A DNA stretch of 47,445 bases from a virus (IMGVR_UViG_3300043219_000109:1-47445); one strand, 5' to 3'. Positions 21,364 to 29,877 are shown, counted from the first letter of the stretch. A program made the numbers and translations. Notes: generated by a model not told the origin, from the letters alone.

Positions 21364-21765
21364 CTAATTAAAAATATTTACTATCCGTATCTCTACGGGT
21401 GTGTTTGTTTCGTTTCCTGATGGGGAAGTAATAGATATTAATATCTTTGCTGTTGTTCTGGCTTGATATCCATTAATTCCACTATCACACTGGTTTAATT
21501 CTTTAACTATCGTCTTTGCTAATAGATAAGAATCCCTCTTTTTCTCTGCATAACAATTACACAAGAAAGTATCATCGTTAAGAAAGTTCTCTGTTATTCC
21601 TGTATCTGGAGATATAACCAAAGCTGGTAAACTCGTTTCCGTTTCCTCTAAAGTATCGTAAGCTATCAAAGGAATGGATGTTCCATTATAGACACTTATT
21701 AATGCGGTTATAGTTGAGTTACTTTGCAATATAGCTCTTAAGGTTGTATACGGATCATTTGCCAA
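21364..21765 (-). CDS. Tail terminator / completion protein (133 aa)
   Basis: The 133-residue length, a start of the kind DPYTTLRAILQSNSTITAL, the central LPALVISPDTG and the closing strand VEIRIVNIF fit the lambda gpU/SPP1 gp17-like tail-terminator group. It overlaps the gp10-like gene upstream and precedes the tail-tube gene, the standard order. Confidence 0.7.
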   Translation of the reverse strand: MANDPYTTLRAILQSNSTITALISVYNGTSIPLIAYDTLEETETSLPALVISPDTGITENFLNDDTFLCNCYAEKKRDSYLLAKTIVKELNQCDSGINGYQARTTAKILISITSPSGNETNTPVEIRIVNIFN

Positions 21766-22177
21766 GTGCTTTATTCTCCTCTGAAATAAAGATTTTCTCT
21801 ATTTTATCTATATTCTCTTTTAATGCAGGACGCATATATGGCTGTGGCTTTTGTCCTACTGTTCTAATAAAACCAAACTTAGGATGTTTATACACCCATG
21901 GAGTTGTTCGACCACCACCACCTTCTGCAAATCTACCAGTTCCAAACTCAACATAAGCTGCATAATCCATATTAGTTGATACGGTTTCAGTCAACTTAGA
22001 TCTATCAAGCTCTTTAACTATAGACCCTCTTAATATTCCATCATCTTCAGGAACTTTTAATCTAGCCGAAGTTTTAACAATAGACCCTGATCTAATCAAA
22101 GCTTTAATTGTTCCAGCGTTAACATTCTTTATTACGTTATCACCATTCCATGTAAGTTCTGTATCTACATTAGCCAT
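21755..22177 (-). CDS. HK97 gp10-like head-tail joining protein (140 aa)
   Basis: The segments LRGSIVKEL, AAYVEFGTGRF and a C-terminal GQKPQPYMRPAL are the conserved motifs of the HK97 gp10 family, which joins the head to the tail. The ATG at 22177 has no ribosome site at normal distance; it lies five bases after a TATAAT box, so this mRNA may be leaderless in addition to read-through from the main operon. Confidence 0.9.
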   Translation of the reverse strand: MANVDTELTWNGDNVIKNVNAGTIKALIRSGSIVKTSARLKVPEDDGILRGSIVKELDRSKLTETVSTNMDYAAYVEFGTGRFAEGGGGRTTPWVYKHPKFGFIRTVGQKPQPYMRPALKENIDKIEKIFISEENKALGK

Positions 22178-22182
22178 GCGTA

Positions 22183-22211
22183 ATTATACCCCACAAACGT
22201 TAAGTAATCAA
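22183..22211 (-). promoter_or_regulatory. Internal late promoter, leaderless for gp10-like gene
   Basis: Minus strand TTGATT (22211-22206), 17-bp spacer, perfect TATAAT (22188-22183), and then only five bases before ATG 22177. Two CTTAAC half-sites in direct orientation flank the -35 (22219-22214 and 22204-22199), matching the operator motif at the scaffold promoter. Confidence 0.55.
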
Positions 22212-22214
22212 ATG

Positions 22215-22415
22215 TTAAGCTTTCTTAGGTTTGCTATCCTCTTTAACTCTCGCTTTGATAGTCTCTTCAAGCTTATTATCGTTAAACTCTTTTAATTGAG
22301 TCTGTGATAATTGCTGTATACTGAAAAACAATTGACCCGTCTTTCCTGTTGTTCCTTCTGATAAAAACTGTAATACTTGCTCTACCATTTCAATAGGTAA
22401 TCTTACTTCTTTCAT
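22215..22415 (-). CDS. Hypothetical protein (66 aa)
   Basis: A helical protein (LPIEMVEQVLQFLSEGTTGK) with a Lys/Glu-rich tail, in the head-tail gene block. Small helical proteins starting with an RLPxELxxxVLxxL pattern are common in this position in other phages, but their role is unknown. Confidence 0.65.
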   Translation of the reverse strand: MKEVRLPIEMVEQVLQFLSEGTTGKTGQLFFSIQQLSQTQLKEFNDNKLEETIKARVKEDSKPKKA

Positions 22416-22472
22416 TTCGTTCTCCTAAATGCTTTATCCGGTTTAATTGGGAGTCACCGGAAACCCCACGAT

Positions 22473-22631
22473 TTATTTATCGTCTGATTTCTTTTTCTTA
22501 GTCTTAACCTCTTCAATCGGGTTAAACTGCTTGTATATCTCTGGGAGTTCTACAATCCCTTGAGCGTTACATTTATAGGTTATCTTGCCTATCTTTACGT
22601 TGGTCTTTGGTATTGGTTTATGTTTATACAT
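22473..22631 (-). CDS. Small basic protein (52 aa)
   Basis: GGAGG precedes the ATG by five bases. The protein starts with a short strand-rich domain (VKIGKITYKCNAQGIVELP) and ends in a very basic tail (EVKTKKKKSDDK). Function is unknown; it sits between the 621-residue structural gene and the 66-residue gene. Confidence 0.6.
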   Translation of the reverse strand: MYKHKPIPKTNVKIGKITYKCNAQGIVELPEIYKQFNPIEEVKTKKKKSDDK

Positions 22632-22641
22632 TAGTCCTCCA

Positions 22642-24507
22642 TTATTTTGCTACCCATGCGCCATTCTCATAAAACTCAAATATGTTTGTTGAAGTGTTAT
22701 ATATTATCCATCCATTAACAGGAGATAACGCATCCCGTTGTGTTGTTGTATATTGTGGTGCTGTAAACACTCCAGAGCTTCCAGAAGATCCACCAGCTAC
22801 ATTGTTTGGTATAGTTCCACGAAGGTCTAAATAACCAACTCCTGCATTGTAGGTGAATGCACCGCCCGAAGGTCTTACTGTATATCGACCTATTAAAAAG
22901 CCAACACCCTTAAACTCTGTAGGGATTTGATAGTTAGTGAAGTTGTTTCTATCTTCAATTGCTACGTCTTCGGTGTTATATCCATCAGAAGGAAGGTTGA
23001 CCATTAGGTGATCTGGTTCTCCTGTTTTATTAGCGACTCCCCAAACCACTATATTAGACCATTGGTTATTCCATGTTAAACCTGTTGAATAATCAGTTAT
23101 GTCGTTTAAGTTTGTAGTGTTTCTATATGGTGTTACTGAATCGTTGACAACGTGTATTTCATCACCTGTCGCCATATTTTGGGCTGGTATGTCTTGTTTA
23201 TGTACTTGCCAAACCTTTCCGGCTGTGATTGATATATACATATTAGTCGGTGTTCCTGCTAAAGTAGAAAGTATTCCAGAGTCCCATTCAGCATTTAAAG
23301 CCCTTAACCTTTCAGCTATGTGCATTATATGCCCGTTATCATCTTCTTTCTTGATATGATCGTTTATGTTTTGGTTTCTAATAGCTCCATCGTTCATAGT
23401 TATTGTTTCATCAAACACACCTACCACTGCAATTTTGGCATGTTCAGTAGTTGGAAACTCTGTTGTGCTTGTCTGTAATGTCAAAGTAGCTTTATCAATA
23501 AACACATAATTCAATTGTATAACTGACGCTGTCCCTGGAATTAGTGCTAATGTTTTTGGAACCGTTGTAACGTCTAAGGTATCAAATCCACTTGAAAACA
23601 ACATTGTTAAATCATTCGATGGGAAAGCTTGGTTTGTTAGTGTTCCAAGTATTGTTGCACCGTCTGACGTTACTCTAAAGTCAAAAGTTTCTCTTATAGC
23701 TCCATCCCATCCATCGTTAAAAGTGTCGTATATATCCGTAGTAACTGAAACTATTATCTGTCCGTTTGGTGCTGCTGCTTGGTTATAGTTACCACCCATA
23801 GATATAGAATAATCTGGAAACTCTGGTTTTATATGTGTCAAACTTCCTGTACCGTCTGCTGATAGCCATAATTGTGACCCTGCTGGAGTTCCAGAAGTAT
23901 CACCACCTGTCAGTTTTGTTATATTCTTAACTGAACAACCAAACTCTCCATCTTTAATCAATTCACATGAAACTGATAATGTACCCTGGGTTAATTCCCA
24001 TTGACTAGCGTCTGCTAAATCAGGAGTAACATGTAGCTTACCACCAATATTAACAGCACTCTTTAAGTGTAAAACCTTAAAAGGCTCTATATCAAAACCA
24101 GTATCATTGTAATACCGGATAATATTAGCGTCTGAAAGATCCCAATTTAAACCGTCTTGGTGTGGAGATGTTGTTGTTTGTGTTCCTGTTGTGTTTGTAT
24201 ATGCTAAGTTATTAAATAAAAGCCTATCACCTATTTCAATATCTTCTGATCCGTTATACCAATCGCTCCATGTTGTCCAATTGACAATACTTCCTGCATC
24301 TTCTGACCATTTGACTTTAATAGGCGTTAATTCCCATGTAGAACCGTCTGAATAATATACACCTCTTGGATATTTAGGGAAGAAAGCTCTATCTGGATTC
24401 TTTACAAACCATAATTGCCCCTCACTAGCCACCACGTTTGGTAGCTCTGCAAAAGTATTTACTGCACCTTTTATTATTGGGGATGTCCCTCCACCTGTCC
24501 ACGGCAT
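22642..24507 (-). CDS. Structural protein, head-fibre or tail-fibre-like (621 aa)
   Basis: A long beta-rich, Thr/Gly/Asn-rich protein. The C-terminus (TAPQYTTTQRDALSPVNGWI, then IYNTSTNIFEFYENGAW) is the widespread phage structural ending seen on fibres and decoration proteins. The N-terminus has repeated FAELPN/GQLWFVKN-type strands used for particle attachment. It is encoded among connector genes, not at the tail end, so a head fibre or collar appendage is as likely as a tail fibre. ATG 24507 overlaps the previous stop (TGATG) and follows AAGGAG. Confidence 0.7.
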   Translation of the reverse strand: MPWTGGGTSPIIKGAVNTFAELPNVVASEGQLWFVKNPDRAFFPKYPRGVYYSDGSTWELTPIKVKWSEDAGSIVNWTTWSDWYNGSEDIEIGDRLLFNNLAYTNTTGTQTTTSPHQDGLNWDLSDANIIRYYNDTGFDIEPFKVLHLKSAVNIGGKLHVTPDLADASQWELTQGTLSVSCELIKDGEFGCSVKNITKLTGGDTSGTPAGSQLWLSADGTGSLTHIKPEFPDYSISMGGNYNQAAAPNGQIIVSVTTDIYDTFNDGWDGAIRETFDFRVTSDGATILGTLTNQAFPSNDLTMLFSSGFDTLDVTTVPKTLALIPGTASVIQLNYVFIDKATLTLQTSTTEFPTTEHAKIAVVGVFDETITMNDGAIRNQNINDHIKKEDDNGHIMHIAERLRALNAEWDSGILSTLAGTPTNMYISITAGKVWQVHKQDIPAQNMATGDEIHVVNDSVTPYRNTTNLNDITDYSTGLTWNNQWSNIVVWGVANKTGEPDHLMVNLPSDGYNTEDVAIEDRNNFTNYQIPTEFKGVGFLIGRYTVRPSGGAFTYNAGVGYLDLRGTIPNNVAGGSSGSSGVFTAPQYTTTQRDALSPVNGWIIYNTSTNIFEFYENGAWVAK

Positions 24508-24791
24508 CAAGAAACTCCTTGTTTTAGAAGTTCTATATCAAAAGAAGTTAGCAATCCTATTGCTTCAATACTTGCTATCTCTTTACTATATAATGCTTCG
24601 TAAGGCGAATTGATTTGCATTCTTGGAGTTAATTGTGTTGATCCATCCATAAACTTAACAGTTATTTGGCCTGATCCTGTTGTTACATAAACAGCAAAAC
24701 CACGTATATTAAGAGCTTTTGTATCGTATGGATAACTGTCTGATTCTGTAATAGAGCCAACAGTGATTGCTTTAAATGTTCTTACTGCCAT
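24507..24791 (-). CDS. Hypothetical structural-region protein (94 aa)
   Basis: A beta-rich 94-residue protein (GFAVYVTTGSGQITVKFMDG) ending in a helix, compatible with a small decoration or attachment domain. It is translationally coupled to the 621-residue structural protein. No family is recognised. Confidence 0.7.
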   Translation of the reverse strand: MAVRTFKAITVGSITESDSYPYDTKALNIRGFAVYVTTGSGQITVKFMDGSTQLTPRMQINSPYEALYSKEIASIEAIGLLTSFDIELLKQGVS

Positions 24792-24829
24792 TAAGTCCCT
24801 CTTTTAATTAAATATTGTTCGACATTTAA

Positions 24830-25189
24830 TTAATTTTCTACTATATCTATTATTACAGCCTCGTTTTTATTCAAGGGATTAGTTTCTGTAACCATTCTAT
24901 ACGGTTTATCTGTTGCGTCTGCCGTTGTTAAATATAAAGTCATTGTTTCATCTATTGTTGTTGTAACTTTTAACGGATCTAATATAACTTGGCCACTAGC
25001 AGCCTTTTGTATCTGTTGCCTGGAGTTCTTTTCCGAAGCTGATAACTCGTAAAATATTCCTGCTCCGGTGTATGCTGTAATCTCAGGGTATTCCATTTCG
25101 TATGTTTCTGGATTTTGAACCGGAGTACCTAGCTTTTTAATAACTATAGTAGCGTTTTCATCCTCTCGGAACTCATCATACATGCTCAT
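24830..25189 (-). CDS. Head-closure / stopper-like connector (119 aa)
   Basis: Position directly after the adaptor gene, a length of 119 residues and beta-rich segments (ATIVIKKLGTPVQNPETYEM, TLYLTTADATDKPYRMV) suggest a head-completion protein of the SPP1 gp16 or HK97 gp7 kind. The assignment is positional; no single motif proves it. Confidence 0.6.
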   Translation of the reverse strand: MSMYDEFREDENATIVIKKLGTPVQNPETYEMEYPEITAYTGAGIFYELSASEKNSRQQIQKAASGQVILDPLKVTTTIDETMTLYLTTADATDKPYRMVTETNPLNKNEAVIIDIVEN

Positions 25190-25797
25190 TAATGGCCACT
25201 CATATACGTTGGTAATGCTTCAACAAACCAGTTAGGCATACCATAAGTTTTATTTACTGTACTATCTGCATAAGTTACGCTTAAAGGTGGTAATGATTTT
25301 GATTTAAGTCTGTTTTGTGGTAATGCTGTCGATGTTCCTGTAATTAAATATTGTACACCCTTTGCAATAATATCATGATAACCGATGTTTATACCTATGA
25401 ATAACTCTTGTAATCCGTCTAAGGTTGCGACCTGGTTAATCTTTATTGCTGGTACTGTGTACTGTGTACCTGATAGCGTTACATAGCTGCCATTATAGTA
25501 TAACTCTTCTATATAAGATTCTGCTGTTATACCATCACCCTCGATCTGATCGGCAACGTTTACAAACTCTTGTATATCTTCAAGGGTATATTGATTGATT
25601 GAATTATTTACACTTGTTATAGTTGCTATCTTTGAACCACTAATTAGTGTTGCTGATATCTGCATATTGAAATTATTACCTGATATCTGTTTAACTTTAG
25701 CGTCAATTATTGGAAGTTTAGCGTCAATTTGAGTATCAAGAGAGTTGTCTAAAATACCTAATTGTGCCTTAACCTGATCCCTTGTTATTACTCTCAT
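25189..25797 (-). CDS. Head-tail adaptor protein (202 aa)
   Basis: The N-terminal helices (RVITRDQVKAQLGILDNSLD, KLPIIDAKVKQISGNNFN) match the pattern of portal-binding adaptors of the HK97 gp6/SPP1 gp15 group, which begin with a DDxLL-like helix pair. The rest is beta-rich, longer than the usual ~100 residues, so an inserted domain is likely. It overlaps the head-closure gene by one base. Confidence 0.65.
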   Translation of the reverse strand: MRVITRDQVKAQLGILDNSLDTQIDAKLPIIDAKVKQISGNNFNMQISATLISGSKIATITSVNNSINQYTLEDIQEFVNVADQIEGDGITAESYIEELYYNGSYVTLSGTQYTVPAIKINQVATLDGLQELFIGINIGYHDIIAKGVQYLITGTSTALPQNRLKSKSLPPLSVTYADSTVNKTYGMPNWFVEALPTYMSGH

Positions 25798-25798
25798 C

Positions 25799-26113
25799 TT
25801 ATAGTCCTAATTCTTTTCTTAATCGATCTTCTTTCCATCTCTTAATAGTTGACGGTGCTTCTTTCCTGTCTGGACTTTCTAAGGCCATTTGTAAAAGTTG
25901 TTCAAATGAATAATCATCTTGTTTTATATTTAAATCTTCTGCTTTCACATGTTCGTTTGTTTCTGTTTCAACTAAAATAGTCTCGTCTTTGTTCTCTTCT
26001 GTTGCTTCTGGAAGATCTTTGAAACTCTCTACTTTTTTAATATCACACCTTGATATGTGTATCTTGTAAACTCTCTCTGAATAATTAACGTTACACTTTG
26101 GACACTTCACATT
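25799..26113 (-). CDS. Zinc-finger connector-region protein (104 aa)
   Basis: I choose GTG 26113, after GAGGAGAAC, over the longer frame that would include the terminator. The protein opens with a zinc motif (CPKC at residues 3-6, then H and C near 19 and 23), has an acidic linker, and closes with a basic helical segment (LQMALESPDRKEAPSTIKRW). Similar Zn-plus-helix proteins occur next to coat genes in other phages; function is unknown. Confidence 0.65.
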   Translation of the reverse strand, partial: NVKCPKCNVNYSERVYKIHISRCDIKKVESFKDLPEATEENKDETILVETETNEHVKAEDLNIKQDDYSFEQLLQMALESPDRKEAPSTIKRWKEDRLRKELGL

Positions 26114-26123
26114 GTTCTCCTCT

Positions 26124-26148
26124 AAAAAAGCCCCCAATTAAGGAGGCT
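26124..26148 (-). terminator. Attenuator after the coat gene
   Basis: On the minus strand AGCCTCC/GGGGGCT forms a 7-bp stem (one T-G pair) with loop TTAATT, followed by six T. It starts six bases after the coat protein stop and so favours coat protein mRNA. Confidence 0.8.
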
Positions 26149-26153
26149 ATTAT

Positions 26154-27296
26154 TTAACCTAGTACCCTTACGGCTAAGTCTGGCATTGTTGCCTGTACAC
26201 CAAACAGATAATCAAATCTGATAATGTTTGTATTAGTGTTAATATCAAAGCCTTTTGTTACTGTGATAGTTAACCCATGAGCCGTTGCTTTTGCTGAATC
26301 TGCTCCGCCAATTGCTCCCTCTAAAGGTGCTGATGCTAAAGTAAACGCTTCTTTCTGAAACATTAAGTTAGGAACATGCGCTGTAGCTGATACATCCGCA
26401 AATGTTACGGCTACACTAGTCATTGCACCGAACGCTACTGGTAACGCTGGATAAATAGCTACTGTTACAACACCGGAAGATGCTGCTAAAGTATCGGCTG
26501 TAACTGTATACTGCTCACTGTCAAGAGTAAAAATATCACCCTCTAAAAGCGTTGCTGTAGATGTTACTGCTGCACTTGTTAATACAATAGATGTTGCCCC
26601 TGCTGCTCCAGTTGTAATAGTTACATCTGCTAAAGCTGAGTATAGACCCGCTGTATGTAAAGGAACCTGGTTGTCTGCTGCTAACATCATACCCATTACT
26701 CTACCTAAAGCTGCATCTCTCAATGCTGAGTTAGTACCGGACTTATCAACTTCCACTAAAGAATCTAATACAAGAAACTTTGCTTCTGCTGTGTTATCCA
26801 TAACAAACGCTCTATTGTCTCTAGGTGCTCTATGATCTTGTAAGATCTTTCTAGAGTTTGCGATATCTGCTAATGCGTCTGGAGTTGTACCAGATACACC
26901 ATAGAAATAAGGTACTTTCTTGTATAAGTTAAGACACTCAAGGTTTACAGCTTCTGCAATTGCGTTAACTGCTGGCTGTACTACAAGTCTCTGTAAATCA
27001 TCCATATTAAGAGTTGCCTCTTTAGATGTCCAGGCTCTTGGTACAGTTACAATATTATCAAGTGTAATATCAACTTTAGTTTCAGCGAAATCAATATAAG
27101 AAGATGAAATATCTCCAGATCCATCAATTGCTGTTACTCTCGCTGGTCTTACAACCTGGATAGTATCCCCTTTTTTTGCCGAAAACTGTGAATCATATTT
27201 ACCAGTAGTAATCAGTGGTAAAAATGCAATGTTGTCCATCAGTAACGGCAACGCCATGTCTGCAATCTTTTGCATTGTAATAAATGTATTAGACAT
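26154..27296 (-). CDS. Major capsid (coat) protein, P22-like
   Basis: A 380-residue protein following a scaffold gene. The N-terminus (ADMALPLLMDNIAFLPLITT, then GDTIQVVRPARVTAIDG) and the strand FAETKVDITLDNIVTVPRAW are characteristic of the P22 coat/gp5 group of HK97-fold proteins. Residues about 225-295 form a Thr/Ala-rich insertion-type domain. It carries an attenuator behind it, as expected for the most abundant structural protein. Confidence 0.85.
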   Translation of the reverse strand: MSNTFITMQKIADMALPLLMDNIAFLPLITTGKYDSQFSAKKGDTIQVVRPARVTAIDGSGDISSSYIDFAETKVDITLDNIVTVPRAWTSKEATLNMDDLQRLVVQPAVNAIAEAVNLECLNLYKKVPYFYGVSGTTPDALADIANSRKILQDHRAPRDNRAFVMDNTAEAKFLVLDSLVEVDKSGTNSALRDAALGRVMGMMLAADNQVPLHTAGLYSALADVTITTGAAGATSIVLTSAAVTSTATLLEGDIFTLDSEQYTVTADTLAASSGVVTVAIYPALPVAFGAMTSVAVTFADVSATAHVPNLMFQKEAFTLASAPLEGAIGGADSAKATAHGLTITVTKGFDINTNTNIIRFDYLFGVQATMPDLAVRVLG

Positions 27297-27339
27297 TTAA
27301 GTCCCTCCTATAAGTTTAGGTGGAACTTGTCCACCGTTA

Positions 27340-27969
27340 TTACTTGTTCATCCAATCGGTATTTATTCCCTTCCAATTGTCCCTCTCTACTGGATCATCA
27401 CCTTTCTCTGGATCACCAGTGTTATATTTACCCTTTAAAGCTAATTCGATTTTAGTCTTTGTAATCTCTGCAATCCGTTCATTAAGCTTTACAAACTGCT
27501 CAACTCCCTTTTCACCCATGTTTACAAAGTGCTGTAAATCTTCTGCTTTAAAGCCATTATCTACTGCTTTAATCTTGTCGAATGTAGAAATTAGCTCTTT
27601 CTCTAGCTTGCCTGTTGCTGCCAATGTTTCTTGACTAGCTTTATACTCTGCAAACTCTCTTGCTACTTTATCCGCTTTTGTTTCTTCTGGATTAAGCTCT
27701 GCAATAATCTTTTGTCGCTCGGAACTTATTAAACTCGGTAAATCGTTTGTAGAAAAGTTTGTCTTGTATGTTTCGACACCCTTTGAAATACCACTGTCAA
27801 ACGCACTGTTTAAGAATGCATGATCTCGTATAAACTTAACCGCTGACTCTTTGTCGTTGATTCCGCTTAATGGATCTTTAACAAACCCTGTAAATGCTGT
27901 TTCTACTGCTGATAAATCAGCCCCTTCGCTCGCAATTGTCTTAATCACGTTTAATAATTCTTCGTCCAT
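27340..27969 (-). CDS. Scaffolding protein (209 aa)
   Basis: A helical, highly charged protein just upstream of the coat gene. It contains a central coiled coil (REFAEYKASQETLAATGKLEKE) and a helical C-terminal part that would contact the coat (ERIAEITKTKIELALKGKYN). Scaffolds direct procapsid assembly and then leave. It is the first gene behind the strong promoter at 28020-28048, with AGGGGAATTC before the ATG. Confidence 0.8.
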   Translation of the reverse strand: MDEELLNVIKTIASEGADLSAVETAFTGFVKDPLSGINDKESAVKFIRDHAFLNSAFDSGISKGVETYKTNFSTNDLPSLISSERQKIIAELNPEETKADKVAREFAEYKASQETLAATGKLEKELISTFDKIKAVDNGFKAEDLQHFVNMGEKGVEQFVKLNERIAEITKTKIELALKGKYNTGDPEKGDDPVERDNWKGINTDWMNK

Positions 27970-28019
27970 GAATTCCCCTGTGTTAGTGCCGTAGCCCCAA
28001 CTTAGTTAATTTAACTATA

Positions 28020-28048
28020 ATTATACCTTAACAAGTGTTAAGTGTCAA
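28020..28048 (-). promoter_or_regulatory. Perfect sigma-70 promoter of the capsid-tail operon
   Basis: Minus strand TTGACA (28048-28043), 17-bp spacer, TATAAT (28025-28020): no mismatch to the consensus. So strong a promoter without control would be costly, and the spacer is indeed filled by a palindrome (see next entry). Confidence 0.92.
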
Positions 28049-28070
28049 ATACTGCTTAAAATCTGTTAAG
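28027..28070. promoter_or_regulatory. Operator pair at the capsid promoter
   Basis: The spacer is the perfect palindrome CTTAACA-AG-TGTTAAG (28027-28042). A second copy with 13 of 16 bases identical (CTTAAAATCTGTTAAG, 28055-28070) lies 28 bp upstream, next to the -35. A dimeric regulator bound to both would block this promoter. Confidence 0.65.
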
Positions 28071-28086
28071 TAGTTTATTTGGACAT

Positions 28087-28111
28087 AAAAAAAGACCACC
28101 GTTAAGTGATC
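28087..28111 (-). terminator. Rho-independent terminator of the 29870-28135 operon
   Basis: On the minus strand GATCAC/GTGGTC (6 bp) with loop TTAACG is followed by seven T. It separates the Rha-led early unit from the capsid operon. Confidence 0.85.
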
Positions 28112-28134
28112 CGTATATCTGTCTAATAGAGTAT

Positions 28135-28362
28135 CTATTGTTTATCTGTTTTAAACAATCTGTTGTATTCCTCTATCCGTTTACCTGCAAAGTTAAGTGG
28201 TTGGTCATCATGCCATTCTCCTATCTCAGCCTCTTTTATATCCATAACGGTAGGATTAAGCGACCAATTAGGATATCTTTGATTCTCTATTAAAGACGTT
28301 ATTTCTTCAATATCTTGTGTATCCTCATCTATAATTAATAACTCAACTTTGTATACTTTCAT
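28135..28362 (-). CDS. Hypothetical protein (75 aa)
   Basis: A small protein (KVYKVELLIIDEDTQDIEEI ... IKEAEIGEWHDDQPLN) of a type often found in phage early regions, with a first strand, an acidic helix and a conserved EWxDDxPLN element. Role unknown. AAGGAG precedes the ATG; it is the last gene before the terminator. Confidence 0.7.
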   Translation of the reverse strand: MKVYKVELLIIDEDTQDIEEITSLIENQRYPNWSLNPTVMDIKEAEIGEWHDDQPLNFAGKRIEEYNRLFKTDKQ

Positions 28363-28372
28363 TCTATTCTCC

Positions 28373-28669
28373 TTATACGTTATTATTTATTCTCTTCCAA
28401 TATCTTTCTTCGTTTAAATAATACTCATTTTCTAGTTTCATTATAGCACTTATAGTCAATATTTCTTCTCTAGGTGTAATTTCATTACTTAACCGATGAA
28501 AACATAGTGTATTATTGTTCCAGTATCCATCTTTTAGTCGTTCACAATCATCTTCTGAAAGAACCCTATCTGCATATATAAATCCTTCTTTAAATTCTTT
28601 TCTCCAACACATAGCTATTATATTCATCCAATTAGGATTTTTTTTCAATTCATCTAATTCATTTATCAT
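28373..28669 (-). CDS. Hypothetical protein (98 aa)
   Basis: ATG 28669 is chosen for the GGAGAGG site; an upstream ATG at 28684 has none. The protein is charged with several Trp residues (NWMNIIAMCWRKEF, DGYWNNNTLCF). No family is recognised. Confidence 0.65.
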   Translation of the reverse strand: MINELDELKKNPNWMNIIAMCWRKEFKEGFIYADRVLSEDDCERLKDGYWNNNTLCFHRLSNEITPREEILTISAIMKLENEYYLNEERYWKRINNNV

Positions 28670-28683
28670 ATCCTCTCCTTTCA

Positions 28684-28917
28684 TTATAAACCTATTAACT
28701 CGTCTAATCCTTTTTCATATTCATGCTCTATAGATTTTACTCTTTCATTAAGATATTTCATTTCTCTTTGATAGTTAGCTTTTAATCTATCTCTTTGAAT
28801 CTCTAATTGATTAATCTTTAATGGTAAATCAGAAAGGATACATGTTAACCTTGTCTTGTAATCTAATTCATTAAACTTCATCTTTGTAAATGCTTTGTCA
28901 TTGTTGTCTAAACTCAT
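28684..28917 (-). CDS. Coiled-coil protein (77 aa)
   Basis: After a short N-terminal part, residues 30-75 form an amphipathic charged helix (LKINQLEIQRDRLKANYQRE). It probably dimerises. Function is unknown; GGAGAACG precedes the ATG. Confidence 0.65.
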   Translation of the reverse strand: MSLDNNDKAFTKMKFNELDYKTRLTCILSDLPLKINQLEIQRDRLKANYQREMKYLNERVKSIEHEYEKGLDELIGL

Positions 28918-28962
28918 TACGTTCTCCTTAACCTTCTAACCCTAGTATTGGGCTTTGTCCTA

Positions 28963-29235
28963 TTATCTCTTAATTCCCATGTTATGTAATATCTTATCCA
29001 TTTCTTCGGGTGTAACTTCTCTTTCTGGTACAGCATTATCCCAATTTAATGTTTTAAGTTCCTCTAAAGTCTCTTTGTCAAACTCAAATGATAATCCACA
29101 ACCAACTCTATGAAAATGATCTACTTTGTTAGGGTCACAAATAAAGCCCGTCTTTGTCTTTGTCATTCTACCCATTGTATTGCAGTCACAGCAATAAGGT
29201 GCATAATTAATATTCTCTCTTAATTTATCTATCAT
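28963..29235 (-). CDS. Zinc-binding small protein (90 aa)
   Basis: CCDC at about residues 15-18 and a distant Cys/His group (CDPN, HFHRVGCG) suggest a zinc ribbon with a long insert. The layout PYCCDCNTMGRM is mirrored by PYCLNCSTMWRL in the 73-residue protein at 39884-40105, so the two appear to be distant paralogs. Its start overlaps the stop of the Rha-like gene. Confidence 0.7.
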   Translation of the reverse strand: MIDKLRENINYAPYCCDCNTMGRMTKTKTGFICDPNKVDHFHRVGCGLSFEFDKETLEELKTLNWDNAVPEREVTPEEMDKILHNMGIKR

Positions 29236-29870
29236 CCTATCTCCTTAACTTTAAACAACGGCTCTAATACAGACTTTATCTCACTATGCTGTTTCTGTAA
29301 TTCTAACATACCTTTAACTAATGTTTCGGCTGTTGCTATCCTCTCACGCATCTCTACGGGTAATGTCTTTCTGTAATCTCCCTTGCCTCCTGTTGATTTC
29401 TTCCAGTCTTGATAGTCCTTCTTAATACCTAAGAACTTGTATACCATTAATGTATAAGTAGAGAATCCGTGATTGTGCATTCTCTCTTGTTCTCCTGACT
29501 CTTCTACGGCATCGGTTAGGGACTTTCTAACCTGTTTAGATATTGCACTAACAACAACCTGCTTATTGATAAAGTCTTTCATTATCATAAAGTCACTAAT
29601 CAATTTAATTCTTAGTTCATCAGTTCTTTTTCTACTTCTTGTATAAGTCAATAACAATAGTATTTGTGGCTCCGTTAATTCTGCAATCTTTTGAGGTCTG
29701 CCTGTTTTGGGTTTATGGGTTTCAAACCGAACAACTCCAAACACCTCTAGTTTAGCTTTATGTGATTCTAAAAGCTCCATTAAATATGTATGCTTCTGCT
29801 CAAACTCTTCTGCTATCCTACGTGTACTAACTGTAGGCTCTTTATATTTGTACTCTACTAAACTATTCAT
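29232..29870 (-). CDS. Rha-family phage regulator, copy 1 (212 aa)
   Basis: Residues 9-100 match the Rha domain: VSTRRIAEEFEQKHTYLMEL, then VVRFET, then ELTEPQILLLLTYTRSRK. The C-terminal ~105 residues (RKSLTDAVEESGEQERMHNHG ... SVLEPLFKVKEIG) are clearly homologous to the protein at 40792-41442. Rha-type proteins are phage regulators implicated in host or immunity control. ATG 29870 has no ribosome site and lies seven bases after the -10 box, implying a leaderless message. It is divergent from the 29970 island. Confidence 0.85.
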   Translation of the reverse strand: MNSLVEYKYKEPTVSTRRIAEEFEQKHTYLMELLESHKAKLEVFGVVRFETHKPKTGRPQKIAELTEPQILLLLTYTRSRKRTDELRIKLISDFMIMKDFINKQVVVSAISKQVRKSLTDAVEESGEQERMHNHGFSTYTLMVYKFLGIKKDYQDWKKSTGGKGDYRKTLPVEMRERIATAETLVKGMLELQKQHSEIKSVLEPLFKVKEIG

Positions 29871-29877
29871 ACTTATT

